Positions 1-8,963 of a DNA stretch of 64,000 nucleotides are shown in pieces. The position numbers and the translations under genes are program-made. Position 1 is the stretch's first letter, and every line of letters starts with the position of its first letter. The notes under the pieces are model-generated. The model was not told the DNA's origin. It made no database searches and saw only the letters and a program-made list of their open reading frames with translations. The DNA is from JBBROS01 sp963752225 (lineage in GTDB: Bacteria; Pseudomonadota; Alphaproteobacteria; Acetobacterales; Acetobacteraceae): contig CAVVXS010000007.1 in the NCBI GenBank assembly GCA_963752225.1, forward strand, positions 248,001 through 312,000. The letters are read 5' to 3'.

Positions 1-615
1 ACTGAGCCGGTAGACGCCCCGGTCGACCCGTTCGAACCATCCGTAGACGTTCCGGTGGACGATCGCCGTGGCACGCGGGGTGGCCGTGGCCAATGCCTTG
101 GTCGGCTGCGGGCCGTCGCGCAGCAGGATGGCGCAGGCGAGCGCATCTTGCCGGTAGGCGGTGACGATCGGCACGCCGCGCGTGCCGCCGGGGGAGGGGT
201 CGCCGCGCCGCCGGCCATGCTCGGCCAGCAGCTTGCGGCGGCGGCGCAGGTTGGCACGCGGGCGGTACGGCGCGGGCTCGGCCAACACCTCGACCTGCTC
301 GCGCGCCGGGTGGACGGCGAGGAGGCCGAGGCCCAGCAACCGGCATAGCTTGCGCGCCCGTGCGTCGCGATCCCGGCCGCGTCGCGTGGCCATCACCGCG
401 AGCCACACCTCGTCGGCGCAGGCCATGCGATCGACACCTTGCAGCACGAGGTCGAGCGAGAAGCCGAGCTTCAGTTCGGTCACCATCAGCACCCCGCCCG
501 CCGTGTCGAGGCCGACCACGTCGCAGCCGCACACCTCGCCTTTCACGTCATAGCCGCGGCCGGCGAAGAACCGCTTCACCACGGGGTAGAGGGCCGACTC
601 GGACATCGCCGCCAT
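1..615 (-). CDS. DUF2161 family PD-(D/E)XK-like protein, 3' end outside window
   Basis: The minus strand is open for 205 codons from an ATG at 615 to the window edge, with no stop, so the C-terminus is missing. A second in-frame ATG lies three codons downstream. The N-terminal part has VVKRFFAGRGYDVKGEV, then GCDVVGLDTAGGVLMVTELK and VLQGVDRMACADEVWLAV. This is the layout of DUF2161 proteins, which are predicted to have a restriction-endonuclease-like PD-(D/E)XK fold (D in GCDVVG, E-x-K in TELK). A basic arginine-rich linker and a C-terminal stretch that looks like a small winged-helix segment follow. No substrate is known for the family. The assignment is by eye from the motif pattern. Confidence 0.75.
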   Translation of the reverse strand, partial: MAAMSESALYPVVKRFFAGRGYDVKGEVCGCDVVGLDTAGGVLMVTELKLGFSLDLVLQGVDRMACADEVWLAVMATRRGRDRDARARKLCRLLGLGLLAVHPAREQVEVLAEPAPYRPRANLRRRRKLLAEHGRRRGDPSPGGTRGVPIVTAYRQDALACAILLRDGPQPTKALATATPRATAIVHRNVYGWFERVDRGVYRLS

Positions 616-663
616 GATACGGCAATCAGGCCCGGCGTTGGGCCGGACCGGTCAGCCCACTCC

Positions 664-1299
664 TCAGCCCTTGCGGCTGGGCATCTCGCCCGCGGCAACC
701 AGGGCGGCGGCGATGGCGACGCTGCGCCGGGCCTGGTGCCGCACCGCATCGAGGTCTTCCGGCGCCGGGTCGCGGTTCTCGGCGCCGACGATCGCCGACG
801 CGCCGTACGGCGACCCGGCTTCCAGCATCGCCTCGTCGGTGTAGCCGGTCGGCACGATGATCATGCCGAGATGGGCCATTGGGGCGTAAAGCGACAAGGT
901 CACAACCTCGCTGCCGCCATGCGGCCAGGACGCGGTGGCGAAGGCGCCGCCGACCTTGCCGGCCAGCGCGCCGCGCTTCCATTGCGGCCCGAGCTGGTCG
1001 AGGAAGTTCTTCAGCTCCGTCGCCATGGCGCCGAAATAGCAAGGGGTGCCGAACAGGATCGCATCGGCCCACTCGGCGTCGTCGTGGGAGGGTTCGGGGT
1101 ACAGCGCGTTTTGCCGGGCAGCGCTTTCGGTCCAGCCCTTCACCTTTGCCATCACGTCGGCGCCGGCCACCTCGCGCGGGCGGCGCACCCGCACCTCGGC
1201 CCCGGCCTCCCGCGCCGCCTCGGCCGCCGCCTCGGCCAGGTGCTGCACGGAGCCGGAGCGGGAATAGTAGACGATCAGCAAGCGGGTCGGGTTGGACAC
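664..1299 (-). CDS. wrbA: WrbA-like flavodoxin-fold NAD(P)H:quinone oxidoreductase
   Basis: A 211-residue flavoprotein starting at GTG 1299, preceded by AGGAG at a good distance. The N-terminal LLIVYYSRSGSVQHLAEA is the flavodoxin FMN-phosphate loop. The middle stretch with GTPCYFGAMATELKNFLDQ and the later ATASWPHGGSEVV and APMAHLGMIIVPTGY are typical of WrbA proteins. The family transfers two electrons from NAD(P)H to quinones and is thought to protect against redox cycling. It acts in the cytosol as a tetramer. The length fits (about 200). The gene stands alone, with about 90 bases to the upstream protease gene. It could also belong to another flavodoxin-2 subfamily, but the WrbA motifs are clear. 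Confidence 0.88.
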   Translation of the reverse strand: MSNPTRLLIVYYSRSGSVQHLAEAAAEAAREAGAEVRVRRPREVAGADVMAKVKGWTESAARQNALYPEPSHDDAEWADAILFGTPCYFGAMATELKNFLDQLGPQWKRGALAGKVGGAFATASWPHGGSEVVTLSLYAPMAHLGMIIVPTGYTDEAMLEAGSPYGASAIVGAENRDPAPEDLDAVRHQARRSVAIAAALVAAGEMPSRKG

Positions 1300-1389
1300 A
1301 CGGCGGCTCCTGGCCGCCGGAGGTGGCAGCGAGCGCTACAGGTGTGCCCGAAGCCTGGTTCGAACAGGTGCGGCCCCGTCCGGCGGGGG

Positions 1390-2979
1390 TCAGACCCCCG
1401 GGTTGACGATGTAGAGATAGGAGCCGGCCCCTTGCGTGCCGGTGGCGAATTGCAGGTGCCGCGCCTGCTCGAGGCTTAAGCCCGAGAAGGTGATGCTCGC
1501 GTCGATGCCGTCGCCGGTGCGTCCGTTGCCGCCGACGATGTTGGCGCGCAGCGTCGCCCCTTCCGACCCGGCGGCGCCAGAAAGGGCCGTGTCCCAACGA
1601 TACGTGCTGACGCCGGGCGTGAACCCCCACAACGTGGCCGCGTCGCCGGCGTGGAAGTTGCGGATGGTGTTCCAGACGGTGCCCGGCGCGCGGCTGTCGG
1701 TGAAGAACGTGTCGAGGCCGCTGCCGCCGGTGAGGAAGTTGGAGCCGAGCCCGCCGTCGAGCACGTTCTGTCCACTGCTGACCTGGATGGCGTCCGTGCC
1801 CGCTCCGGCATGGAGGAACACATTGGGCATCTGCGTGCTGAGGGCGACGTCGTCGCCGCCGGCGTAGACATAGGCCCATTGCAGGTAATTGGGCGACCCG
1901 GCGGCCGGCGCGGCCGGGTTGATGGCGGCCGAGGCGCCGGTCGTGCCGTCGCGCGAGCCGATGACGGCGGCCGTGAACACGCCGGTCGCGGTGTTGTAGG
2001 TGCCGTTGGTGAAGGCGAGCGTCTCGACGTCGTCGTAGGTCTGCACCCCGCCGGGGCATGTGACGGTGGTGGACGAGGTCGAGCCATACACCCCCATCGA
2101 CGGTGAGTAGGTGAGGCCGGTGAAGGCGAGATCGTTGCCGGGACCGCCATTCACCTCGATCGGGGCGCCGCTCGCGTAAATCGTGTCGTCGCCTTCGCCG
2201 GCGGCCACCGCGTCATGCCCGCCGATGCTGTAGATGAGGTCGTTGCCGCCGGTCCCGACCAGGACGTCGGCCCCGGTGCTGCCGACCAGCGTGACCGACT
2301 CGGTTGCGGCGTTCCACGCCTGGCCGATCGGACCAGCGCCAGGCGTAGTGCCGTAGATCGAGCGGATCGCGGCGATGTCGAGCGGCCCCAGCGTGCCGTT
2401 GCGGTCGCCGGTGTAGGACATGACCGTCTCGTCGCCGTTGTCGAGCGGCGCGGCGAGGGTGTTGCCAGGCGTGTCGAAGGGATGCTTCAGCCCGAGCGCG
2501 TGGCCGATCTCGTGCACGGCGATATGGGGGAGATCGTAGGAATATGCGGGGTTGGCCAGATAACTTGTATCGAAGTACACGTCGCCGCCCACGCTGTTAA
2601 AGCCCGGCAGGACGTGCGGCACGTTGGACGCGTCTCGCGTCGTGCCGGTGATGGGGTAATATCCTTCACCGACGACGTTTGCGGCGATGCCCAAGCTGGT
2701 CAGTTTGTAGGCGCCGAACGTCAGTTCGCCTTGGGTCGCCTTCACCTCATGGAAGCTGATCCCGCTGACGGCCGCCCACTCGTCGAGCGCGCGCCGCACG
2801 TCGGCCTTTTCCGCCTCGGTCAGCGGGGAAAAGGTTTGGGCCGCGGCGAGATTGGTGGTTTGCACAAACGGCGTCGCCGAGGCCGAGAACGAGTAGGTCA
2901 GCGTGACAGACTGTGCTGGTGAACCGCCGTTCCAAGTGTAACCGGATAAAAGAGCCGAATAATTCGTAACGACCGACAT
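1390..2979 (-). CDS. Serralysin-like M10 metalloprotease with RTX repeats
   Basis: 529 residues from ATG 2979 (an upstream in-frame ATG at 3006 adds nine residues of unlikely sequence). The zinc site is complete: HEIGHALGLKH at residues 156-166 supplies three His ligands and the catalytic Glu157, and ETVMSYTGD around residue 187 is the Met-turn of metzincins. Behind it, GSTGADVLVGTGGNDLIY and later GGxGxD-like stretches (GAGTDAIQV, LDGGLGSNFLTGGSGLD) are degenerate RTX calcium-binding repeats. There is no N-terminal signal peptide, as usual for type I secreted proteases with a C-terminal signal. No ABC exporter, membrane-fusion protein or inhibitor gene is next to it, so the secretion system must be encoded elsewhere. 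Confidence 0.88.
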   Translation of the reverse strand: MSVVTNYSALLSGYTWNGGSPAQSVTLTYSFSASATPFVQTTNLAAAQTFSPLTEAEKADVRRALDEWAAVSGISFHEVKATQGELTFGAYKLTSLGIAANVVGEGYYPITGTTRDASNVPHVLPGFNSVGGDVYFDTSYLANPAYSYDLPHIAVHEIGHALGLKHPFDTPGNTLAAPLDNGDETVMSYTGDRNGTLGPLDIAAIRSIYGTTPGAGPIGQAWNAATESVTLVGSTGADVLVGTGGNDLIYSIGGHDAVAAGEGDDTIYASGAPIEVNGGPGNDLAFTGLTYSPSMGVYGSTSSTTVTCPGGVQTYDDVETLAFTNGTYNTATGVFTAAVIGSRDGTTGASAAINPAAPAAGSPNYLQWAYVYAGGDDVALSTQMPNVFLHAGAGTDAIQVSSGQNVLDGGLGSNFLTGGSGLDTFFTDSRAPGTVWNTIRNFHAGDAATLWGFTPGVSTYRWDTALSGAAGSEGATLRANIVGGNGRTGDGIDASITFSGLSLEQARHLQFATGTQGAGSYLYIVNPGV

Positions 2980-3167
2980 TGAGAGCCGCCCTGTTGCTCG
3001 GAACAAGGCAGCAATTAACGCTGAGATATCGTTCCGTCAACGTTACCACTGTCGTCGATTGTCGTCTTGCGTCGGGCTTTGCCGGCTTCGGCGCAACAAA
3101 CTCGCGACATGGAACGAGACCGCTGGGTTGCCGGTTTGCGGCCCAACGGCTGCGGGGTCGAACCCGG
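2980..3167. other. Intergenic stretch between esterase and metalloprotease genes
   Basis: 188 bases between the stop of the esterase gene and the start of the protease gene, both on the minus strand. It must hold the protease leader and probably its promoter. No convincing consensus promoter, terminator or small gene was seen. Confidence 0.4.
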
Positions 3168-4221
3168 CTACTGCGCGCCGGCGCCGAGGTTCTTGTCGAA
3201 GAAGGCGGCAATTTCCGTCATCGCCTCCTTCACCTCCGGGATGCGGTCGTCACGATAGAATTGCGCGTGCGACTGGCCTTCGAACACCTGCAGCCGCGTT
3301 TCCACCCCCGCTTGGCGCAGCTTCTGGTTCACCCGCACGGTGTTGCTCAGCAGCAGGTCGCGGGTGCCCGAGGTCAGGATGGTGGGCGGGAAGCCGGACA
3401 GGTCGCCATACACCGGCGACAGCAGCGGATCGTGGAAATCGTGGCCGTTGGCGTAGAACCGGGTCGCGGCGTCGCAGAACCCGTCCGGCGACACCAGCAC
3501 GTTGTCCACCAACGCATTGGTCTGGAACGTGTCGCCGACCTTGGTCACGTCCGACATCGGCGTGCCGGGAGCGATGGCGCCCGGCATCGGCAGGTGCTCG
3601 GCTTTCGCGCGCAGCATCATCTCCAGCGTCAGCGCGCCCCCGGCGGAACTGCCGAACACAGCCACGTTCTTCGGATCGGTCTGCTTGATCGCCGCCTTGT
3701 AGACGGTCATGCCGTCGTCGAGCGCGGCCGGGAAATAGGCTTCGGGTGGCATGCGGTAGTCCACCGCGATGACCTTCATGCGGGCAAAGCCGGCCACCAG
3801 CATCGCTTCCGGCAGCGCCGCTTCGCGCGGGTTGAGCACGTAGCAGCCGCCATGGACGTGCACGGCGAGGCGGTCGCGGTTGCGCGCCGGCATGTCGGTG
3901 GGCGTGATGGTGTAGACGCGGACGCCGTCGATCGTGCCGGGCTCGATCTTGACCCGCAGCCGCTCGGCCATGGCGGGGATGGTGGGGGCCACTGCGGTCG
4001 CGATGCTGTCCGAGTACCTGCTTCCAGCCATCGGGCGTGGTGGGCGGCTTGTCCCAGTTGGTGCGCAGCGGCTGGGCAATGATCGCCTGCATCTCGGGGC
4101 TGACGTCGTTGGGCACGGGGAGGGTCTTGGCCGGCGCCTCGCGCGGCGCAAGCGTCTGCGCCTGCCCGGCAGAAGCGAGCAGCAGCGTGGCCATCACAGC
4201 GGCGGCGAGGGGGCGTGACAT
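3168..4221 (-). pseudogene. HSL-type alpha/beta hydrolase (esterase), frame broken near 4016
   Basis: A good start is ATG 4221, preceded by GGAGGA, opening a signal peptide (MSRPLAAAVMATLLLASAGQ). This frame runs to TTPDGWKQ and then becomes nonsense. A second minus-strand frame carries on as YSDSIATAVAPTIPAMAERL and stays open to the stop at 3168. The body has the oxyanion motif HGGCYVLN, the nucleophile elbow GSSAGG, an acid in SGTRDLLLS and a His in GQSHAQFY. That is the full catalytic set of the hormone-sensitive-lipase family of esterases, here exported to the periplasm. One base gained or lost around 4010-4022 explains the break. Everything else is intact, so an assembly error is as likely as a recent mutation. 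Confidence 0.8.
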
Positions 4222-4305
4222 GGGCGTCCTCCGTGCTTTTCGCGCAGGCTGGCACGCGGAGCGCCGCACGACCAGGGGTGAAGGGGATGACCATCCCTTC
4301 CGGGC

Positions 4306-4322
4306 CAAGGGCAGCGCCCTTG
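4306..4322 (-). repeat. Post-gene hairpin, partial copy of a dispersed palindromic repeat
   Basis: CAAGGGC-AGC-GCCCTTG forms a perfect 7-bp stem with a 3-base loop, 9 bases behind the stop of the DUF3857 gene. It resembles the first hairpin of the two-hairpin elements at 30139-30182 and 39102-39142 and probably serves the same role, transcript ending or 3' protection. There is no T-run. Confidence 0.45.
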
Positions 4323-4330
4323 CGCTTGCG

Positions 4331-6232
4331 CTACTCCACCGCCTCCAATGTCACCCGCGCATCGAGGTCGCGCCGGATCAATGCCAAGGCGGACGCCGCC
4401 GATTCGCGCAGCGCGCCGGTGCAGAGCGGCGCATCGATGGCGGACGAGAAGCGCCGGCGCACATGCAGGGTGCCGTCTTCCAGCGTCCACGTGCTGCGAT
4501 AGCTGAAGGCAGCCGTTTCGATCGCGCGCGGTCGCGGCAGCGCCGACGGGCGCCAGCCCGGCGGCAAGCCGAGCGAGAGGTGTTCCTCCTGGGTGCCGGC
4601 GTAGCATGGCGTCGGCTCGGACGCCGGCAGGTCGCGGACGTAAAGCGGGCCGAGCAAGCCATCGCCGGGCCGGGCCCCCACGCGCAGGCCGGTCGGCAGC
4701 ACGAAGCTGTCGCCGTCGAGCCAGTCGGGTTGGGGCGCGAGCTCGAATCGCCCGGACAGGCTGGCGTCGCCGTCCGATCCCTGCGCCGCAGCCAGGTCGA
4801 AGGCGCCGGAGCCTTGTTGGCCCCAACTGCGCAGCTGCGCGACGACGGCTTGTTCGCTGCCGGAGGCTTGGGCCCGGCGGCGGGCGGCGCGCAATTCGGT
4901 GGCGAACGGTCCGGTCGCCGTGGTCGTGGTCGTCCCGGTGATCCGCCCGGCGCTGTCGAGCTGCATTGCCGTGTCCAGCCGCTCGGTCGCGACCCCGGGG
5001 GGCAGCACGGGCGTGGTTTGCAGCACGGCGCCGATGGCGGTCGCATGCACCACCGGCTTGCCATACTCGCTGAGCGGCAAGGTCCCGAACGGCGCGTCGG
5101 CCGTGGTGTCGGCGTAGAGATCCCACTCCGGCACGTAGGTGATCGCGTGGTTGAACGCGGTGTAGGTGGGCGGTCCGCTGAGCGTGTAGCTGGCGCCCAA
5201 ATGGATCAGGACGGGGTTGGCAGGAATGCCGCGGGCCCGCAGCAGCGCCGTCAGCAGCACGGCCTGGTCCTTGCAGTCGCCGAACCGGTTGGCGAGGGTT
5301 TGTTCGGCGGCATGCGGGTCGTAGCCGCCGTTGGCGACGTAGATCGCCACCCAGCGGATATGGGCGCCCACCCACTCGTACAGCAGGCGCGCCTCGTCGC
5401 GCCGGTCACGGGCGGGCGCGGCGATCTCGTCGGCGAGCGCCTGGATCGCCGGGGTCACCGTCGAACGCGGCCCGACCATCGCGGCGTAGGCGCGGCCGAA
5501 CGCGGTCCAGTCCGGGAACATGGAGGCGAACATGCGCGGCGCCCGGTCGAGCCCGAGCAGCGCAGCCGAGTCCTGCAGCTTGGCCGGCGCCTGCCAATGC
5601 CAGCGATACAGCCGGCGGCCCCCATCGAGCTCGGTGTCGGTCGCGGTCGGGCCATGCGTCTCGGTTCGCAGCGCGAGGTCGGCCGGCGCGTCGATCTCGA
5701 TGCTGGCGTCGTCCCACGGCAACGAGGCGGCGAACAGATTGGTGAAGGCGGCAAAGCCCGGGATCGGCGTCCGCATCACCGTGTGCCGCCAGGTCAGCAC
5801 CAGCACGTCGCCACCGGCGACGCCGGGGAACACGGCCACGACCTGCTTGCGGTCGGTGTATTCCGGGGCGTTGGGCACGCCGGGTGCGAGCTGGGTGCGC
5901 ACCGCCCCGGGCGGGATCGGCAGGCGGGTGCCGTCCGGCTTTTGCGTGTAGCCCTCGATCAGCTCCATCGTGTCCATGCCGTCGGTGAACCCGGCCAGCT
6001 GCTGCGCTTCGCGCTGCGCCGCCGCGTCGTTGTCGACGGCGATTTCGACATGGATGCTGGACACACTGCTGCCGTCGCGGTCCAGGATGGTGTGGCTGGC
6101 ATACTGGCGCAGGCTGACGGGCGCGTCGGCCGCCGCTGCCGGCAAAGCGGCGGACCAGACGGCGAACAAGGTGGCGGCGAACAGGGCGGCGGCGATCAGT
6201 CCCAAGCGACGCATCGTGCCTCGTCGGTTCAA
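4331..6232 (-). CDS. DUF3857 and transglutaminase-like domain exported protein
   Basis: 633 residues. The N-terminus (residues 1-35) is a signal peptide ending near PAAAADAPV. Residues of about 55-240 match the DUF3857 pattern (ELIEGYTQKPDGTRLPIPP, then YTDRKQVVAVFPGVAGGDVL). Residues 260-400 are a transglutaminase-like core with a complete Cys-His-Asp triad: Cys320 in RFGDCKDQ, His362 in FNHAIT and Asp375 in DLYADT. The C-terminal third is a beta-rich DUF3858-like region. Such proteins sit in the periplasm; their substrates are unknown. It could be protease-like or truly transglutaminating. The gene stands alone between the histidine kinase gene and the esterase. Confidence 0.85.
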   Translation of the reverse strand: MNRRGTMRRLGLIAAALFAATLFAVWSAALPAAAADAPVSLRQYASHTILDRDGSSVSSIHVEIAVDNDAAAQREAQQLAGFTDGMDTMELIEGYTQKPDGTRLPIPPGAVRTQLAPGVPNAPEYTDRKQVVAVFPGVAGGDVLVLTWRHTVMRTPIPGFAAFTNLFAASLPWDDASIEIDAPADLALRTETHGPTATDTELDGGRRLYRWHWQAPAKLQDSAALLGLDRAPRMFASMFPDWTAFGRAYAAMVGPRSTVTPAIQALADEIAAPARDRRDEARLLYEWVGAHIRWVAIYVANGGYDPHAAEQTLANRFGDCKDQAVLLTALLRARGIPANPVLIHLGASYTLSGPPTYTAFNHAITYVPEWDLYADTTADAPFGTLPLSEYGKPVVHATAIGAVLQTTPVLPPGVATERLDTAMQLDSAGRITGTTTTTATGPFATELRAARRRAQASGSEQAVVAQLRSWGQQGSGAFDLAAAQGSDGDASLSGRFELAPQPDWLDGDSFVLPTGLRVGARPGDGLLGPLYVRDLPASEPTPCYAGTQEEHLSLGLPPGWRPSALPRPRAIETAAFSYRSTWTLEDGTLHVRRRFSSAIDAPLCTGALRESAASALALIRRDLDARVTLEAVE

Positions 6233-6305
6233 TTGATCGTGAGCCTAGCCGCGCGACCGCCGGGCCGTCACACAGGAAATGTCAGCGGCGTTCAGGTTTG
6301 GCTAA

Positions 6306-7616
6306 TCAAGTCGGCAGACGCAGCCGGGCGCGCAGGCCGCCCATGGGGCTGTCTTCCAGCATGATCTCGCCGCCATGGGCACGGACGATGTCGCGGGCGA
6401 TCGTCAGCCCGAGCCCGGTGCCGCCGCCGGCGCTGCTTTCGAACGGACGGAACACGCTTTCCCGGCGGTCGGGTGCGATCCCCGGGCCGTCGTCGTCCAC
6501 GATCAGCTGCACCGCCCGGTCCAGCCGCTCGGCGGCCAGCCGGATGCGCCGGGCGTAGCGGCGGGCGTTGTCCACCAAGTTGGTCAGCGCCCGGCGGGCA
6601 GCGTCGGGGCGCAAGTTGACGATCAGCCCGGCCGGCGCGTCCAACGTCACGTCGGCGCCGGCGCGGCGGGCGCCCGAGGCGACATCCTCCAGCATGGCGG
6701 CGACGTCCACCGGCTGCGCCTGCTCGGCGCCTTCGCCGCGCGCGAACGCGAGATAGCCGCCGATCATCCGCTCCATTTCGGCAATGTCGCCGGTCATCTC
6801 GGCGATGTCGTCGCGCAGCTCCGGAGTTGCCGGCAGCACGGCGAGGGCGAGGCGCAGCCGGGTCAGCGGCGTGCGCAAATCGTGCGAGACGCCAGCCAGC
6901 ATCTCGGTGCGCTGCGCGAGGAAGCGGGTGATGCGGGCCTGCATGCGATTGAACGCGGCGGCCGCCTGGCGCACCTCGGTCGCGCCTTCGGGGCGGATCG
7001 GCTCGCGGTCGCGGCCCATGCCGAACGCTTCCGCCGCCTCGGCGAGGCGCCGGATGGCGCGGACCTGGTTGCGCAGGAACAGCGCGGCGATGCCGAACAG
7101 CAGCAGCGCCGTGCCGACCACCCAGATGACGAAAATGTAGATGGTGCTGGCGTAGAGGCGCTTGCGCGGCGCCTCCAGCTCAAGCACGGCGTCGGGCAGC
7201 TGGATCCGCACGACAACGTTGCGCGGGTCGGATGACCAGTCCATCACGAACGGACGGCCGACCTTGGATTGCAGCGCGGCGCCCAAATCGTCATCCATCG
7301 GCCCGAGCTGGTTCACGTGCGTGTTGGGCGGCAGGCGCGCACCCGACACCAACCGCATCGGGATCTCGAACTGCAGCCAGGCGCTGCGCAGGATGCCGTC
7401 CTGATCGTCGGGAAAACGGCGCAGCAGGTCGACCGTCTGCGCGATCTCGCCGGCGATGGCGCCGGATAACCGGCGGGAGATCAGGTCGAGATGGACGCCG
7501 TAGAAGTAGGTGAAGGCGACCGCCTGCAGCGCGACCAGCGGGACCAGCACGATTAACAGGCTGCGGCCCAGCAGGCCGCGCGGCAGCATGCGCTTGAGCG
7601 GCCGGACGAGCGTCAT
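6306..7616 (-). CDS. EnvZ-type sensor histidine kinase
   Basis: 436 residues. A transmembrane segment at 18-40, a periplasmic loop of about 110 residues and a second segment at about 159-182 are followed by HAMP (183-240). The HisKA phosphoacceptor is His245 in GVSHDLRTPLTRLRL, and the ATP-binding domain has the N box NLVDNARRYARR, G1 DDDGPGI and G2 GTGLGLTIA. The start overlaps the end of the response-regulator gene by 4 bases, so the two are translationally coupled. It should phosphorylate the OmpR-type regulator encoded just upstream. The stimulus is unknown; the EnvZ likeness is in architecture, not proof of osmosensing. Confidence 0.92.
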   Translation of the reverse strand: MTLVRPLKRMLPRGLLGRSLLIVLVPLVALQAVAFTYFYGVHLDLISRRLSGAIAGEIAQTVDLLRRFPDDQDGILRSAWLQFEIPMRLVSGARLPPNTHVNQLGPMDDDLGAALQSKVGRPFVMDWSSDPRNVVVRIQLPDAVLELEAPRKRLYASTIYIFVIWVVGTALLLFGIAALFLRNQVRAIRRLAEAAEAFGMGRDREPIRPEGATEVRQAAAAFNRMQARITRFLAQRTEMLAGVSHDLRTPLTRLRLALAVLPATPELRDDIAEMTGDIAEMERMIGGYLAFARGEGAEQAQPVDVAAMLEDVASGARRAGADVTLDAPAGLIVNLRPDAARRALTNLVDNARRYARRIRLAAERLDRAVQLIVDDDGPGIAPDRRESVFRPFESSAGGGTGLGLTIARDIVRAHGGEIMLEDSPMGGLRARLRLPT

Positions 7617-8335
7617 ACGCCCGGTTTGAGCACGTAGCCGCGGCCACGCACGGTGTGCAGGAAACGGGGCTCGCGCGGGTCGGCCTCGATCTTGCGGCGC
7701 AGACGGGTGACCTGGACGTCGATGGCGCGCTCGCCGGCCTCGTCCATCTGCAGCGTTTCGACGATGGCCTCGCGGGAGAACACCTCCCCGGGCTTGCGCG
7801 CCAGCGCTTGCAGCAGCGCGCCTTCGCCGCCGGTCAGGTGGACCACGGTGCCGGCCGCGTCCTGCAGCTCGGCGCGCTCGACGTCGAAGCTGAGCGGGCC
7901 GAGGCGGAGCGGACCGCTGGGCGGCTCCGGCGCGGCCGGCGCCGGGACCGAGCGGCGCAGCATGGCGCGGAGCCGCAGCACGAGCTCGTACGGCTCGAAC
8001 GGCTTGCCGAGATAGTCGTCGGCGCCGGACTCGAACCCGGCGATGCGGTCTTCCGGCGCGCCGCGGGCGGTCAGCAGCAGCACCGGCAAGTCCTGCCGCT
8101 CGCGGCGCAGGCTCGTGGTGAGGTCGAGGCCGGTTTCGCCGGGCATCATCACGTCGAGCACCAAAGCGTCGGGCTGCATGAAGCGCAGCTTGTCGCGCGC
8201 TTCGCCGGCGTCAGCGGCGACGGTGACGCGAAACCCCTGCTCGGCGAGATAGCGCGACAGCAAGGCGCGCAGCCGGGCGTCATCGTCGACCACCAGAACG
8301 TGGGCGTCGGCGGCGTCGGTCGCGGCGGCGCTCAT
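7613..8335 (-). CDS. petR: OmpR/PetR-type response regulator
   Basis: 240 residues: receiver domain with acidic pocket VVDDDA (17-19), phosphoacceptor Asp61 in LVLDVMMPGETGLD and Lys in GKPFEPYEL, then a winged-helix DNA-binding domain with VHLTGGEGALLQALA and the C-terminal VTRLRRKIEADP...TVRGRGYVL. It overlaps the MarR-type gene upstream and the kinase downstream by 4 bases each. A MarR-type gene followed by an OmpR-type regulator is the petP-petR arrangement described in Rhodobacter capsulatus. The symbol rests on that arrangement and is not proof of cytochrome bc1 control here. Confidence 0.92.
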   Translation of the reverse strand: MSAAATDAADAHVLVVDDDARLRALLSRYLAEQGFRVTVAADAGEARDKLRFMQPDALVLDVMMPGETGLDLTTSLRRERQDLPVLLLTARGAPEDRIAGFESGADDYLGKPFEPYELVLRLRAMLRRSVPAPAAPEPPSGPLRLGPLSFDVERAELQDAAGTVVHLTGGEGALLQALARKPGEVFSREAIVETLQMDEAGERAIDVQVTRLRRKIEADPREPRFLHTVRGRGYVLKPGV

Positions 8336-8862
8336 GTCGGGGTGGTCTTGTCGAGCACCTGGCGGGCGCCCTGGTCCATGATGGCGCGCATGACGCGGCG
8401 GAAGCCGTCCACCGCCGGGCCGCCGGCCTCACGGTAGGCGGCGGCGAGGCGCTCGCGCTGGCTTTCGAACAGCCGCCGCTCGAGCGCCAAGCCCGCCTCG
8501 GTCAAGGTCAGCAGCCGCTGCCGACGGTCGCTGCGGCCCGGCGCCTGCGACACCAAGCCCTGCTCGACCAGCGTGGTCAGCACGCGGGCAAGGCTCTGCT
8601 TGGTGATCCGCAGGATCGCGAGCAGGTCGCCGACGGTGATGCCGGGCTGACGGCCGATGAAGTGGATGGCACGATGATGGGCGCGGCCCAGGGCGAGCTG
8701 TTCCAGGATTGCGTCGGCAGCGGCGGTGAAATCGCGGTATGCGAAGAACATGAGATCCTGCGCGTGGCGCATCTGCTCCTCGCGCAGGAACAGGTGGTCC
8801 ACGCCGGCCGCTCCTTTCTGCTCGGGGGCCCGCACGACGGTGGCTGAGGCGCTTTTGTGCAT
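8332..8862 (-). CDS. petP: MarR-family regulator (PetP-like)
   Basis: 176 residues with a winged-helix core: FIGRQPGITVGDLLAILRITKQSLARVL is the helix-turn-helix and PGRSDRRQRLLTLTEAG the wing, both strongly MarR-like. It is the first gene of the three-gene operon MarR - response regulator - histidine kinase, with 4-base overlaps throughout. The gene points away from the aminotransferase gene, with only about 100 bases between the starts, so it may control itself and the divergent gene. No clean palindromic operator was found in the gap. Confidence 0.9.
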   Translation of the reverse strand: MHKSASATVVRAPEQKGAAGVDHLFLREEQMRHAQDLMFFAYRDFTAAADAILEQLALGRAHHRAIHFIGRQPGITVGDLLAILRITKQSLARVLTTLVEQGLVSQAPGRSDRRQRLLTLTEAGLALERRLFESQRERLAAAYREAGGPAVDGFRRVMRAIMDQGARQVLDKTTPT

Positions 8863-8894
8863 GGCTGGGTTTCCGGCTGCTTAGGGCAGCGTTG

Positions 8895-8922
8895 TTGACT
8901 TAGTTCGATGGTTGATTATAGC
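8895..8922 (+). promoter_or_regulatory. Probable sigma-70 promoter of the aminotransferase gene
   Basis: TTGACT (8895-8900), 16 bases, TATAGC (8917-8922) on the plus strand, about 42 bases before the ilvE-type start. It lies in the divergent gap to the MarR-type gene, so that regulator could act here. Confidence 0.5.
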
Positions 8923-8963
8923 GTGGCGTGGTAATAAGCAACAAAGTTTCGTGGAGAACGGCG

